This document shows, in pieces, positions 16,880-26,039 of a stretch of DNA of 64,000 nucleotides. The notes under the pieces were generated by a model that was not told the DNA's origin, did not search any database, and saw nothing but the letters and a program-made list of their open reading frames with translations. The DNA lies in contig CAZPVX010000003.1 of assembly GCA_964590135.1 (NCBI GenBank), forward strand, positions 118,441-182,440, written 5' to 3'. The translations under genes and the position numbers were made by a program. This DNA is from JBDHWI01 sp964590135. Lineage in GTDB: Bacteria > Chloroflexota > Anaerolineae > J036 > Brachytrichaceae. Each line of letters begins with the position of its first letter. Within the stretch, counting starts at the first letter, position 1.

Positions 16880-17902
16880 TCATCGCCCGCGCAAATGCAA
16901 TTCCTCGGCAAAATGGCAGCTCACAAAATGCTCTGGCTCCACGCTTCGCAGCGGTGGAGCTTCGCGCTTGCAGATGTCTTTCGCATAGCGGCAGCGCGGA
17001 TGAAAGGGGCAGCCGGCGGGCGGGTTTGCCGGATTCGCCACTTCCCCCTCCAGCACGATACGGCTGCGATGTTTTCGCGGATCCGGCACCGGGAGCGCTG
17101 ACAGCAGCGCCTCTGTGTAAGGGTGAAGCGGGTGCTTGAACAGGTCTTCGGTCTTGGCGAGTTCAACGATGCGGCCGACATACATGACGGCAACACGGTC
17201 GCTGATCTGGTACACCACGCCCAAATCATGGGAGATGAACAGATATGCCAACCCGTGTTCCGCCTGCAAATCTTCAAGCAGGTTGATGACTTGCGCCTGG
17301 ATCGAAACGTCCAAGGCTGACACCGGCTCATCACATACGATCAACCTGGGCTTGAGCGCCAACGATCGCGCAATACCGATGCGCTGCCGCTGGCCGCCGC
17401 TGAAGCTGTGGGGGTAACGCCGCAGGTGATCGCCTTGCAACCCTACGGACTTCAAGAGCTGAGCCACGCGATCTGAAAGCGCGCTTCCACTCTCCGTTTG
17501 ATGGATTGCAAGCGGCTCGCCAACGATGTTGGCGACACTCATGCGGGGATCGAGTGAGGAATAAGGATCCTGGAAGATGATCTGCGCTTGCCGGCGAAAA
17601 TCCTTGAGCTGCTGCCCTTTCAGTTGCCGGAGTGGAATGACGTTGCCATCGTCGTCGCGATAGGTGATTTGTCCGTCGGTCGGTTCGATCAAGCGGATGA
17701 TGCAGCGCCCGGTGGTCGTTTTGCCGCAGCCGCTTTCGCCCACCAATGCCAGCGTTTCACCCGACAAGATGGTGAAGCTCACGTTATCGACTGCTCGCAC
17801 GTAGCCCACCGTCCTCTTGAGCAGACCCCTTCGAATCGGGAAGTATTTGCTGAGGTTCTGCACGATCATCAGTGGGACATGGGCGGTTGCATGACTCGAC
17901 AT
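16880..17902 (-). CDS. ABC transporter ATP-binding protein, OppF/DppF type
   Basis: 340 residues. Walker A is GESGCGKTTTGR (about 55-66), the signature is SFSGGQRQRIGIARSLAL, and Walker B is LIVCDEPVSALD. The C-terminal oligopeptide-transporter extension with its cysteines (CPFHPRC...C...C, an iron-sulfur-like Cys motif) is present. It couples ATP hydrolysis to import through the 18973-21177 permeases. The start at 17902 (MSSHAT) lies four bases after the OppD-type stop; an in-frame ATG ten codons earlier would overlap that gene. Confidence 0.93.
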   Translation of the reverse strand: MSSHATAHVPLMIVQNLSKYFPIRRGLLKRTVGYVRAVDNVSFTILSGETLALVGESGCGKTTTGRCIIRLIEPTDGQITYRDDDGNVIPLRQLKGQQLKDFRRQAQIIFQDPYSSLDPRMSVANIVGEPLAIHQTESGSALSDRVAQLLKSVGLQGDHLRRYPHSFSGGQRQRIGIARSLALKPRLIVCDEPVSALDVSIQAQVINLLEDLQAEHGLAYLFISHDLGVVYQISDRVAVMYVGRIVELAKTEDLFKHPLHPYTEALLSALPVPDPRKHRSRIVLEGEVANPANPPAGCPFHPRCRYAKDICKREAPPLRSVEPEHFVSCHFAEELHLRGR

Positions 17903-17906
17903 AGAC

Positions 17907-18959
17907 CTATTTCCCTGCACTGGATTCCTCATACAAAAAACAACGCGTTGTATGCGCTGGTCCCACCTGAAAAGCAGGAGGGATGCTCACATCGCACTTG
18001 CCGGGCATGAACTTTGGGCAGCGCGGCCCAAAGGCGCAGCCCGGCGGAATTGCATTCGGCTCTGGCACAACTCCCCGTATTGGCTCGAGCCGGCGCTTGA
18101 CGCCCACAAGCGGCAAAGATTTCAGCAACCCTTGCGTATAGGGATGTTTCGGGTTGCCAAACAGCTCCTCGACCGTGGCTTGCTCGACGATGCGCCCCAG
18201 ATACATCACAGCCACCTCATTGGCAACCTCTGCGATCACACCAAGATTGTGTGAGATGTGAATGATCGACATGCCCAACTCGGCCTGCAGCCGCTCCATC
18301 AAATCGAGGATCTGGGCGCCGGTGGTGACATCCAACGCGGTGGTGGGTTCATCGGCAATCAGCAGCGTGGGCCGGCAGGAGAGGGCGATGGCGATCATGG
18401 CGCGTTGCAACATGCCCCCGCTCAATTGGTGTGGATAAGCATCCACGGTGCGGCTTGGTTGCGGCATGCCGACACGATCGAGCATTTCAATCGCGCGTTT
18501 TTTTGCCTCGCGCTTTTCGACGCCCTGATGCAGTTTGACAGCCTCCATGATGTGTTCACCCACCGTGTAGGCCGGCGTGAGCGAGGTCATTGGCTCCTGG
18601 AAGATCATGGCGATCTCATTGCCGCGGATGCTGCGCATCTCTGGGCTCTTCGGTTGCAGCTTCGCCAGATCGATCACATCGCCATTTCGCCGTCGGAACA
18701 GGATTTCACCGTTCAAAATGCGCGCCGGCGGGCTGGGGAGCAATCGCAGAATGCTCTGCGCCGTGACGCTCTTCCCGCAGCCGCTTTCTCCGACGATGCC
18801 GAGGGTTTTGCCGGCCGGCACATCAAAACTCACGCCGTTCACCGCCGGCACCGCGCCTTGCATGGTGTTGAACTGCACAGCCAGCTCCCGCACTTGCACG
18901 ATGGTGTTGCCACCATCCACAATGGTTGAGGGGCTTGCCGAAGTGTGATCAGTCGTCAT
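17907..18959 (-). CDS. ABC transporter ATP-binding protein, OppD/DppD type
   Basis: 350 residues. Walker A is GESGCGKSVTAQS, the signature is LSGGMLQRAMIAIAL and Walker B is LLIADEPTTALDV. The C-terminal segment has GCAFGPRCPKFMPGKC, again the cysteine motif of this class. It pairs with the OppF-type ATPase directly downstream. The start is placed at MTTDHT, 13 bases after the OppC-type stop. Together with the binding protein and permeases it makes a five-component importer for peptides or, as often in thermophile and Chloroflexota genomes, oligosaccharides. Confidence 0.93.
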   Translation of the reverse strand: MTTDHTSASPSTIVDGGNTIVQVRELAVQFNTMQGAVPAVNGVSFDVPAGKTLGIVGESGCGKSVTAQSILRLLPSPPARILNGEILFRRRNGDVIDLAKLQPKSPEMRSIRGNEIAMIFQEPMTSLTPAYTVGEHIMEAVKLHQGVEKREAKKRAIEMLDRVGMPQPSRTVDAYPHQLSGGMLQRAMIAIALSCRPTLLIADEPTTALDVTTGAQILDLMERLQAELGMSIIHISHNLGVIAEVANEVAVMYLGRIVEQATVEELFGNPKHPYTQGLLKSLPLVGVKRRLEPIRGVVPEPNAIPPGCAFGPRCPKFMPGKCDVSIPPAFQVGPAHTTRCFLYEESSAGK

Positions 18960-18972
18960 GTTGAAAATGGAA

Positions 18973-20160
18973 TCAGCGGGAATAGGGATCGACGGCGTCG
19001 CGCAAGCCGTCGCCGACGAAGTTGAAACCCAGCACGGCAAGGATGACCAGCACGGCAGGCAATACGAGCCAGGGGTAGAAGATCAACACCTTGACGTTTT
19101 GCGCCTCCTCAAGCAAGACACCCCAACTGGTCATGGGGGCGCGAATACCCAGGCCGAGGAAACTCAGGGCAGTTTCAGCCAGAATCATGTAGGGAATGGC
19201 GAGGGTGGCGATCACAATGATGTGGCTGGCATTGGCTGGCAGCAGGTGCCGCATGATGATCCATCGGTCATTGCCGCCGGCGGCGCGTGCCGCCAGCACA
19301 TAGCCCTCTTCGCGAAGCGCCAGCGTCTTCCCGCGAATCTGTCGCGCCAATCCGCCCCACGTCAGCAGAGAAAGGATGATCGTAACCCCAAAATACACCT
19401 GAATCGCTGACCAATCCACTGGCAGAATCGCCGCAAGCGCCATCCATAATGGAATTTGAGGGATGACAAGCAGCAACTCTGCGAACCGTTGCACGGCATC
19501 ATCCACCAATCCGCCAAAGTATCCCGATACAACCCCCAGGACAGATCCCAGGATGATGCCGATGGCAACGCCGATCAACCCAACTGTCAGAGAAACGCGA
19601 GAGCCATACAGCACGCGCGTGGTCATATCACGCCCTTGCCGGTCTGATCCCATCAAGAAGATGGGAACCTCTGGATCACCCGTGCCGAAAAAGTGGAGGT
19701 CACTCGGGAATAAGCCCCACATCTTGTATGGATCGCCCTGCACAAAAAACCTGATCGGATAACGCTGTGAGGTGTCCGGCGTGAAGCTGATCTCCAGAGT
19801 TTGCCGGTCGATTTTTTGGATCATCTTATAGATGAACGGCCGCAGGTGAAAATTCCCGTCGACGTCGACAAAACGTGGAAGGTTTGGCGGAGCATATATT
19901 TGATCGGTAAAACGGGTGTCGATGCTGTAGGGAGAGAGGAATTCAGCAAACAAGGCGGAGAAATAGAAAACAGCCAGAACGATTCCGCCGAGCAGGGCGA
20001 TGCGACTGCGGCGGAAGCGCCGCCAAATCAACTGTCGTTGGCTGAGGCTGACCCAATCCTTGCCTGATGCGACCGGCTCGGAAGCCGGCGGCGATCCTGC
20101 TGTCTCCTCGTTTGCGGGTGGGATTGACTGAGGTAGCTCAGTTGGCACTTCGTTCACCAT
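18973..20160 (-). CDS. ABC transporter permease, OppC/DppC type
   Basis: 395 residues, longer than E. coli OppC (about 300) owing to a cytoplasmic Pro/Glu-rich N-terminus of about 50 residues and an extracytoplasmic insert of about 90 residues after the first membrane segment. The permease core contains GSDRQGRDMTTRVLYGSRVS and the coupling-loop sequence EEGYVLAARAAGGNDRWIIM. This extended form is common in oligosaccharide-type importers. It is 33 bases downstream of the OppB-type gene. Confidence 0.9.
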   Translation of the reverse strand: MVNEVPTELPQSIPPANEETAGSPPASEPVASGKDWVSLSQRQLIWRRFRRSRIALLGGIVLAVFYFSALFAEFLSPYSIDTRFTDQIYAPPNLPRFVDVDGNFHLRPFIYKMIQKIDRQTLEISFTPDTSQRYPIRFFVQGDPYKMWGLFPSDLHFFGTGDPEVPIFLMGSDRQGRDMTTRVLYGSRVSLTVGLIGVAIGIILGSVLGVVSGYFGGLVDDAVQRFAELLLVIPQIPLWMALAAILPVDWSAIQVYFGVTIILSLLTWGGLARQIRGKTLALREEGYVLAARAAGGNDRWIIMRHLLPANASHIIVIATLAIPYMILAETALSFLGLGIRAPMTSWGVLLEEAQNVKVLIFYPWLVLPAVLVILAVLGFNFVGDGLRDAVDPYSR

Positions 20161-20193
20161 GTAAAAAATCTTTTGGCTTTGACGGGTTGCGAC

Positions 20194-21177
20194 CTACTGG
20201 TAGGTGATCCGCGGATCCACCCACGCAAGCGCGATATCGGCGAGAAAATTTCCGACGAGCAGCATGATGCTGAGCAACATGAGAAAACTGCCGGCGAAGT
20301 ACATATCTTGCACACGCAGCGATCGATAGAGCAACGGTCCTGTGGTGGGAAGACTCAGAACGATTGAGATGATGATGGAGCCAGACAGAATGGACGGCAA
20401 TTGCAAGCCGATGAGGCTGACAAGCGGGTTGATGGCCATGCGCACGCCATGTTTCCAGGTGACGATGCGCTCTTGCAAGCCTCGCGCGCGCGCTGATTGC
20501 ACATATTGCTGATTGAGAATGTCGAGCAAATTGCCTCGCATGATGCGAATCAGCTCTGCTGTTCCCGAAAGCCCCACCAGTATCACAGGAATCCAGATGT
20601 GTTTCAACAGATCGACAATTTTTGGGATGCCCCACGGCTCCTTTTCCATGCCGCTGCTGAACAACCCGCCAATTGGCGTGCCAAAGACGTAGACGGAAAC
20701 CACCATCATGATCAGTGCAAGCAGGAATCCCGGTGTTGCCAGGCCGATGAAGCTGATGCTGGTGAACACCTGGTCAAGAAAGGAATACTTGTGGGTGGCC
20801 GAATACACCCCGATGGGTATTGCAATGACCCACGAGAAAATCAGCGTTAAAACAGACAAGACGACCGTGAGAAGGAGCGCGTCACCGATCAGGTCGCTCA
20901 CGGGACGCTGATACTCAAATGACTCTCCAAAATCGCCTTGCACAAATTTGCTGATCCACAGCCAGTAGCGCGTGAAAACGGGTTGATCCAGCCCATAGCG
21001 CTCGCGCAAACCGCGCAACTGTAATTCCGCGTTCCGGCTGCCCTGCCGCTCCAACTCTGCTGCGCGTGATGTGAGGTAATCGCCTGGCGGCAGATCAATC
21101 ACCACGAACACGACGATCGATATCAAGAAGAGCAGAAAGATGGCGTGAACGAATCGCCTGATAATAAAGTTGGCCAT
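20194..21177 (-). CDS. ABC transporter permease, OppB/DppB type
   Basis: 327 residues with the OppB start MANFIIRRFVHAIFLLFLIS. The early block RYGLDQPVFTRYWLWI and the coupling loop QQYVQSARARGLQERIV are typical. The start at 21177 is preferred over an in-frame upstream start 15 codons earlier because it matches the usual length and the N-terminal helix. The 120 bases to the binding-protein gene hold a strong hairpin (21208-21243). It forms the pore with the OppC-type subunit. Confidence 0.92.
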   Translation of the reverse strand: MANFIIRRFVHAIFLLFLISIVVFVVIDLPPGDYLTSRAAELERQGSRNAELQLRGLRERYGLDQPVFTRYWLWISKFVQGDFGESFEYQRPVSDLIGDALLLTVVLSVLTLIFSWVIAIPIGVYSATHKYSFLDQVFTSISFIGLATPGFLLALIMMVVSVYVFGTPIGGLFSSGMEKEPWGIPKIVDLLKHIWIPVILVGLSGTAELIRIMRGNLLDILNQQYVQSARARGLQERIVTWKHGVRMAINPLVSLIGLQLPSILSGSIIISIVLSLPTTGPLLYRSLRVQDMYFAGSFLMLLSIMLLVGNFLADIALAWVDPRITYQ

Positions 21178-21207
21178 CGCTGTGACGGAATTTCTGTTCG
21201 TCAGAAG

Positions 21208-21243
21208 GAGGAGGTGTGGCATGGCAACATGCCACGCCTCCTC
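21208..21243 (-). repeat. Intercistronic stem-loop between solute-binding and OppB-type genes
   Basis: GAGGAGG-T-GTGGCATG and CATGCCAC-G-CCTCCTC form a 16-position stem with one mismatch around GCAA. There is no T-run in the reading direction. It is the same placement as the hairpin at 3894-3939 in the other transporter operon. Confidence 0.75.
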
Positions 21244-21297
21244 ACACAGGTGTCACAACCGTCGGAGAGATGGGTTGTCCGCGATTGCGCCACTTCA

Positions 21298-23322
21298 CTA
21301 GGTCTTGTAGAAGTACGTCGGCGGGTTGGTGCATCCAGGCGCGCCTTGGGCCCATGACCCAGTGAAGGCGAAGTCCGGGATGTTCTTCAGGTTGGGACGG
21401 GCTACAACCAGATTGGGGATATCGTTGACAGCGCCCAGGAAGAAAGGCCCTTCTGTGACGTGGACCTTGACCGCTTCAAGGACATACTTGTTCTGACCCT
21501 CATCTGTATTCTCAGCAAGCATCTTGTTGTACATCTGAATCATGCGATCCATCGGGTCGCCCTCATCAGGTTTGATGCCCTTTTCGCCGCGCGTGTTGAA
21601 CCATTGTGCAGTGAGCGGGGTGCCCCAGTATGCGCTGCCAATCGGGAAGAGCGTGTCGGGAATGGTCGGGATGTCGTAGCCGGTCCAGGCATCCCAGCCG
21701 GCGATGTCGTATTCGCCGGTTGAGAACTTAGGCCAGAACCCGCTCGACCAGTCCATGCTGTTGATCTTGGCCTCAATGCCGATCTTCTTCCAACTCTCGG
21801 CGACCAACTCAAGCACATCGACCGCGCGACTATCTGGTGTGCTGCCGGTGATGATGACCCAAGACAGTCGTTTGCCGCTCGGCAACAGCCGGTAGCCATC
21901 ACCGTCCTTCTTGTCCAGTCCGATGCCATCGAGAAGCTTGTTGGCCTTGTCGACATCGTATTCGGTGGCAAGTGTGCGCCATTCCTCCATCAATTTCTTG
22001 CCTTCATCGCTGGTGCGCCCCCATGGCGAATACGGGCTTGTCACCGCCTGGCTGACTGCGCCCAGGCCGAAATACACCACATCGTTGATGGTCTTTCGGT
22101 CGATGGCATGTGACAGCGCCAGCCGGAAATCGCGCGTGCGGATGATCTTGCGCATCTCCTCGTTCGGGTTGTCCCAGTTTGGCACGATGGCCGGATCTGC
22201 TCCTGCACCCACTTTCCACTGGATCAGCCGGTAGTTGCCGGTCGATTCAGCCGTCTTGAGCGTGGTAAAGCTGTCGAGTGGAATGCCACGCGCCATGAAG
22301 TCGATCTCGCCGCCCGTGATCTTGAGTGGAACGACGCGCGGGTCTTCCACCTGCGTAATTTCAATGCGGTCGATGTAGGGAAGTTGCTTGCCCTCGGAGT
22401 CCACCTTCCAGTAGTAGGGGTTCCGCTCGGCTGCCATGCGTTGACCAGGCACGTACTCCACCGTGTGCCAGGCCGTCAATACGGGGAGATCGATATTGGT
22501 GTAAAGATTGTTCTCAGCCGTGAACTTCTCGTTCAACAGCTTGAAATCCTTGACCTCAGAGTTGTATTTTGGGTGAAATTGCTTGAGGTAGTGCTTTGGC
22601 GCGTACATGCGCATGTAGTCGCCGGTGCTGGCCATCAATCGGTGAAACAGCCAATGTGGCGCGGCGAATGACACCTTGATGGTGTAGTCATCCACCTTTT
22701 CCAGTTTCATGGGCTGCTCTTTGGTGATGGTCCAGTAGGGCTGTGTGTAGCCGGCCTCCTTGTTCATCACCAGATCATTCCACCAGAAATCGATGTCGTC
22801 CGCAGTGAATGGCTCCCCGTCGGACCACTTCACGCCCTCACGGAATTTCAGCGTCATGCTCATGCCGTCAGACGCATATTCGTGCTGCAGGGCAAGATTC
22901 GGCTCCACTTTTGTGGCATCTGCGCTCCAGCGATAGGGCGCTTCATACAAAAACTGATACTCGTATGATCCGTATTGCGGCCCCTGGATCACCCATGCCA
23001 TCTTGCCGCCATAGGTTCCCACCTCTTCGATGGGCGTCAAGACCATTGGGTCACTGGGCAAGCGTTTTTCGAGTGGCGGCAACTTCCCCTGTTGAACCAG
23101 TTCGGCCAATGCCGGCGCTTCCTTGCCGGACACACCCTCGGCAGCCGGCGCGGCCGTTGCCTCAGGAGCCGCCGTTGCAGCGGGTTGTTCGGGCGCTGAG
23201 GTTGCAGCGCCAGGGGCTTGGGGGCGCGGCGCCGGCGCTGCGCAGGCAGCCGCAATCAAGCCAGTGCCGCCGATCATGGCGGCTCGGAGCAACTTACGAC
23301 GTGTCAATCTTGAATTTGACAT
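21298..23322 (-). CDS. ABC transporter substrate-binding lipoprotein, family 5 (peptide/oligosaccharide type)
   Basis: 674 residues. The N-terminus has a twin-arginine-like SRLTRRKLLRA followed by a hydrophobic stretch and IAAAC, so a Tat-exported lipoprotein is likely. Family 5 features include YASDGMSMTLKFREGVKWSDG and FTADDIDFWW, and FRLALSHAIDRKTI further on. The start at 23322 has AGGAGG nine bases upstream; a GTG three codons before it overlaps that site. Family 5 proteins bind peptides, nickel or oligosaccharides. With glucarate dehydratase, an esterase and a fucosidase nearby, an oligosaccharide is my inference. Confidence 0.92.
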   Translation of the reverse strand: MSNSRLTRRKLLRAAMIGGTGLIAAACAAPAPRPQAPGAATSAPEQPAATAAPEATAAPAAEGVSGKEAPALAELVQQGKLPPLEKRLPSDPMVLTPIEEVGTYGGKMAWVIQGPQYGSYEYQFLYEAPYRWSADATKVEPNLALQHEYASDGMSMTLKFREGVKWSDGEPFTADDIDFWWNDLVMNKEAGYTQPYWTITKEQPMKLEKVDDYTIKVSFAAPHWLFHRLMASTGDYMRMYAPKHYLKQFHPKYNSEVKDFKLLNEKFTAENNLYTNIDLPVLTAWHTVEYVPGQRMAAERNPYYWKVDSEGKQLPYIDRIEITQVEDPRVVPLKITGGEIDFMARGIPLDSFTTLKTAESTGNYRLIQWKVGAGADPAIVPNWDNPNEEMRKIIRTRDFRLALSHAIDRKTINDVVYFGLGAVSQAVTSPYSPWGRTSDEGKKLMEEWRTLATEYDVDKANKLLDGIGLDKKDGDGYRLLPSGKRLSWVIITGSTPDSRAVDVLELVAESWKKIGIEAKINSMDWSSGFWPKFSTGEYDIAGWDAWTGYDIPTIPDTLFPIGSAYWGTPLTAQWFNTRGEKGIKPDEGDPMDRMIQMYNKMLAENTDEGQNKYVLEAVKVHVTEGPFFLGAVNDIPNLVVARPNLKNIPDFAFTGSWAQGAPGCTNPPTYFYKT

Positions 23323-23467
23323 TTTGATCACCCTCCTTGGTATTCAGGTGGATAACTTATTCTCATCAGACACCGGGCAAGTGTGCGATTCATCTTTGGA
23401 ATTTCTCTGTCAGTTGCGCTGGACCTCCTTCGTGATGTGAGTGGACAATTCGCGGGGAAAAGAGTAG

Positions 23468-23480
23468 CTGCATCTTGCAG
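23468..23480. promoter_or_regulatory. Inverted repeat CTGCATCTTGCAG upstream of the Opp-type operon
   Basis: A 5-bp perfect inverted repeat, followed by a second one (TGCAGATATGCA), in the 167-base gap between the binding-protein start and the hydrolase stop. It could be a regulator site for the Opp-type operon; no clear -35/-10 pair was found. The leader also has an orphan AAGGAGG not followed by a start codon. Confidence 0.25.
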
Positions 23481-23489
23481 ATATGCAAA

Positions 23490-24605
23490 TTACAATTTTT
23501 CGCCAAGCCAGCGGAAAGCATCCTCTTGCATCTGAAGGTCAAATTTGTGCGGGCCGGGGTAAAAGACGCCGGCATAGGCATCGGGCCGGCCAATCTGGCG
23601 ATAGTGCATTGCGATGCGCTCGTGGGCATCGCGCATGCCCTTGGGGGTGAATAACTCATCCTCCGTGTCATATTGCACCAGCAACGGCATGGGGGCGCGG
23701 CAGGCGGCCACATCGGGCCAATCGCCATGCTGTGACCAGTTGAATGGAAAAAGCATCCATGTATGTGACATGTCCTTGTCGAGCAGCTCCTCGTAGGTCG
23801 ACATGAGTCCGACGATTACAGCAGCCTTGATCGCTTCGTGTGTGGCAAGCAGCATGGCGGTGCGGTTGCCACCGCCAGACAGACCGATACATCCGATGCG
23901 ATCCGGCAGGACGTCCTTGCGCGATGCCAGCACGTTGGTGGCGACGCGATCCTCGAAGCACACCACGCCGGCGATGTTCGTGCCAAGGAGGTTGCAATAT
24001 TTGGACACGGTATGCTCATGCCGGCCGGCAATGCGGTTGTAGGTCGCAATCTCTGGTGGGAAGTCCGATTCAGCGGTGTCGTCGGGTTGAGTGCCCACGG
24101 CAAGTCGCATCACCTCAATCGGGAAGCGCCGGCTGCCCCAAAGAAAGGTGTCATGCACGAGCACGACGTAACCTTCGCGGGCCAATGCATTGGCATAGGC
24201 GCGGTCGCCGTAGCTTTCCTGGCGAAAATTGTGTGTGCCGCGTGCTTCGCCCTGAGGGCCGTCGGCAATCTTCTCCTTGCCGTAGAACTTGAAGCCGCCA
24301 TGATCGTGCAATGCCAGAATGCCGGGCAGTGGCGCGGAGGCGCCGGCTGGTTTCAGCACCCATGCCTCTGTTCTGGGCCCATAACCCACAGACCACGACA
24401 GCGCCTGGCCGGCAATGCCGTCCTGCTGCCATTCGGCATCGATGCGAATATCGTGAGCTGCCTCTGGCCTGTTGCAAAACCCAAGCGACTCACGAAAGCG
24501 CTGTTGCGTTTCCAGGCCGGGCGCAGCAACCGGCCACAATGCACGCTGTGCGCGTGCGGCGTCGACAAGGTCGCTAAATGCGCCGAGATGTTGGTATGCA
24601 TGCAT
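23490..24605 (-). CDS. Alpha/beta hydrolase, dienelactone hydrolase/acetyl-xylan-esterase-like
   Basis: 371 residues, no signal peptide. The nucleophile elbow is GLSGGGNRT (GxSxGG, about 243-251). The oxyanion region is LALHDHGGFK, the acid is in QYDTEDELF, and the catalytic histidine is in YPGPHKFD near the end. An ester-cleaving cytoplasmic enzyme is indicated, perhaps removing acyl groups from imported oligosaccharides. It lies 17 bases downstream of the ferritin-like gene and is followed by the promoter region of the Opp-type operon. Substrate unproven. Confidence 0.82.
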   Translation of the reverse strand: MHAYQHLGAFSDLVDAARAQRALWPVAAPGLETQQRFRESLGFCNRPEAAHDIRIDAEWQQDGIAGQALSWSVGYGPRTEAWVLKPAGASAPLPGILALHDHGGFKFYGKEKIADGPQGEARGTHNFRQESYGDRAYANALAREGYVVLVHDTFLWGSRRFPIEVMRLAVGTQPDDTAESDFPPEIATYNRIAGRHEHTVSKYCNLLGTNIAGVVCFEDRVATNVLASRKDVLPDRIGCIGLSGGGNRTAMLLATHEAIKAAVIVGLMSTYEELLDKDMSHTWMLFPFNWSQHGDWPDVAACRAPMPLLVQYDTEDELFTPKGMRDAHERIAMHYRQIGRPDAYAGVFYPGPHKFDLQMQEDAFRWLGEKL

Positions 24606-24622
24606 GACGTTGTTCCTTGTGG

Positions 24623-25934
24623 CTAGTAGCCATCCTTTCCAGGCGTGTTGATGGTTGATCCTTTGGCGTTTGAACCATTTCCGCCCTGCTCATATTGCTG
24701 ATAAAACGCGATGCGGTCGCGCGTTGTCTCATCTGCAACCGCCTGGGCTTTGTTGCGATCACCCTCAAAGAAAAATTGGGTCAGCCACCTTCGGCCAAAA
24801 CCCACGTGATTGACTTCATCTGCCCAGTCGAAGTCCTGAAATGTAGTCATCAGTGGATGCTGCGCTTTGTCGCGGCACCATTCCCATTCACCGCGCTTGC
24901 CGCCGGGGTATCCCATGGCATTGGCCTCAGTCGCGATGGCCAGGTGGGAATAGCGTTTCTGCGGTGTAAAGGGCATGGTATGGCCGGCATAGCCCACCCA
25001 GTTGGGCAATGACTCAAGGGGGATGCCCTCTGTCTCCAGCGCAACCTGGCCAAACAGGCTGTGGCGAACTTCATCCCAGCAATGACGCGCCAGATCAAGG
25101 CAGCCTTCGTAGGGGAGTTCATCCCATTCAAAGAGAACGGAGGCGCACAGTTCTGCCGCAGTCATTTCCTGGGAGCGCACCCACATTTTGCTGTGCAATG
25201 CTCCTTCAACATCAAACTCATCGTACGGGTTGGTCTTGGGAATGGTTGTGTGAAATCGCGCATCGCGGGCAAATTCGCGCGGCATTTGCCATTCACCTTC
25301 GCTGCGTGTTCGCGGCAGATTGTAGGAGGGCGAAGTGGGTGACACGCCATCCACATCGCCGGCGGCATCCAGATAGGCCTGCAAATGATCGCGCCAGGCT
25401 GTGGTTGCCTCAGTGAGCGGCCATGTATCAAGCACCTGCTGACCGAACGCGCGGTGCGCTTCGAGATCGAGTTGCACATGCTGAATCAGCCGAACCGTCG
25501 GTTGATCCACCAGGGGGTTTGTTTGATCTACATATCGTCTCAGGGCGGCTATGTAGGCCGGCAACGCCACTGCATACAGCGCCACAGCAAACTCTGCGTC
25601 GCCCTGAGACCATAGCATCTCATTGAAGAAATCACCCAGCTTGTCATCGGCATGCTGGTTGATCAGGTGATCGTGGCCGCGCATCTCGCGGACGCGATCT
25701 CGCCACCAGCCCCAGTGCAGNNNNNNNNNNCGCGCATTCCCAGAGTTGCCGGCCAAGCATCGCCTTGACGTCCCAGTTTGCAATGGAGGACATTTTGGCT
25801 GCTTGCACGCGCATCAACTGCTGGCTGAAAAAACCGAAGCGACCGAGCCGGCGAGCGCATTCTCCGACTGACAGGCCGGCGCGATCATACTGATCTATTC
25901 CGGCATACGGTGGTATCGCAGACTGTGTGGACAT
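24623..25934 (-). CDS. Ferritin-like (DUF455-like) protein, interrupted by an assembly gap
   Basis: About 430 residues plus a gap (10 Ns at 25721-25730). The N-terminal part begins MSTQSAIPPYAG after a good AGAGGAG site. The frame before and after the Ns differs by one, which the arbitrary gap length explains. Helical segments carry diiron-type ligands: FEWDELPYEGCLDLARHCWD, then EVRHS (E...DExRH), and later DWADEVNHVGFGRRW (DExxH). This resembles the ferritin-like DUF455 group. Redox or oxygenase chemistry is possible, but no function is established. It may be co-transcribed with the hydrolase 17 bases downstream, in a carbohydrate setting. Confidence 0.6.
25721..25730. other. Assembly gap (10 N)
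   Basis: Ten unknown bases inside the ferritin-like gene. The flanking reading frames do not join through ten bases, so the true length differs. Confidence 0.99.
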
Positions 25935-26039
25935 GAGTCTCCTCTTGTGGATTTTGAAACTATGTCGGATAAAAATAGTGGCAAACCCTGCATCCTGCAA
26001 TTTGCCATATTCCCTCACCTTCAGCACAATCCATGCACC

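Noticed and set aside
25721..25730. Frameshifted pseudogene in the ferritin-like gene
   Set aside because: The break coincides exactly with ten Ns, so it reflects a gap of unknown length rather than mutation.
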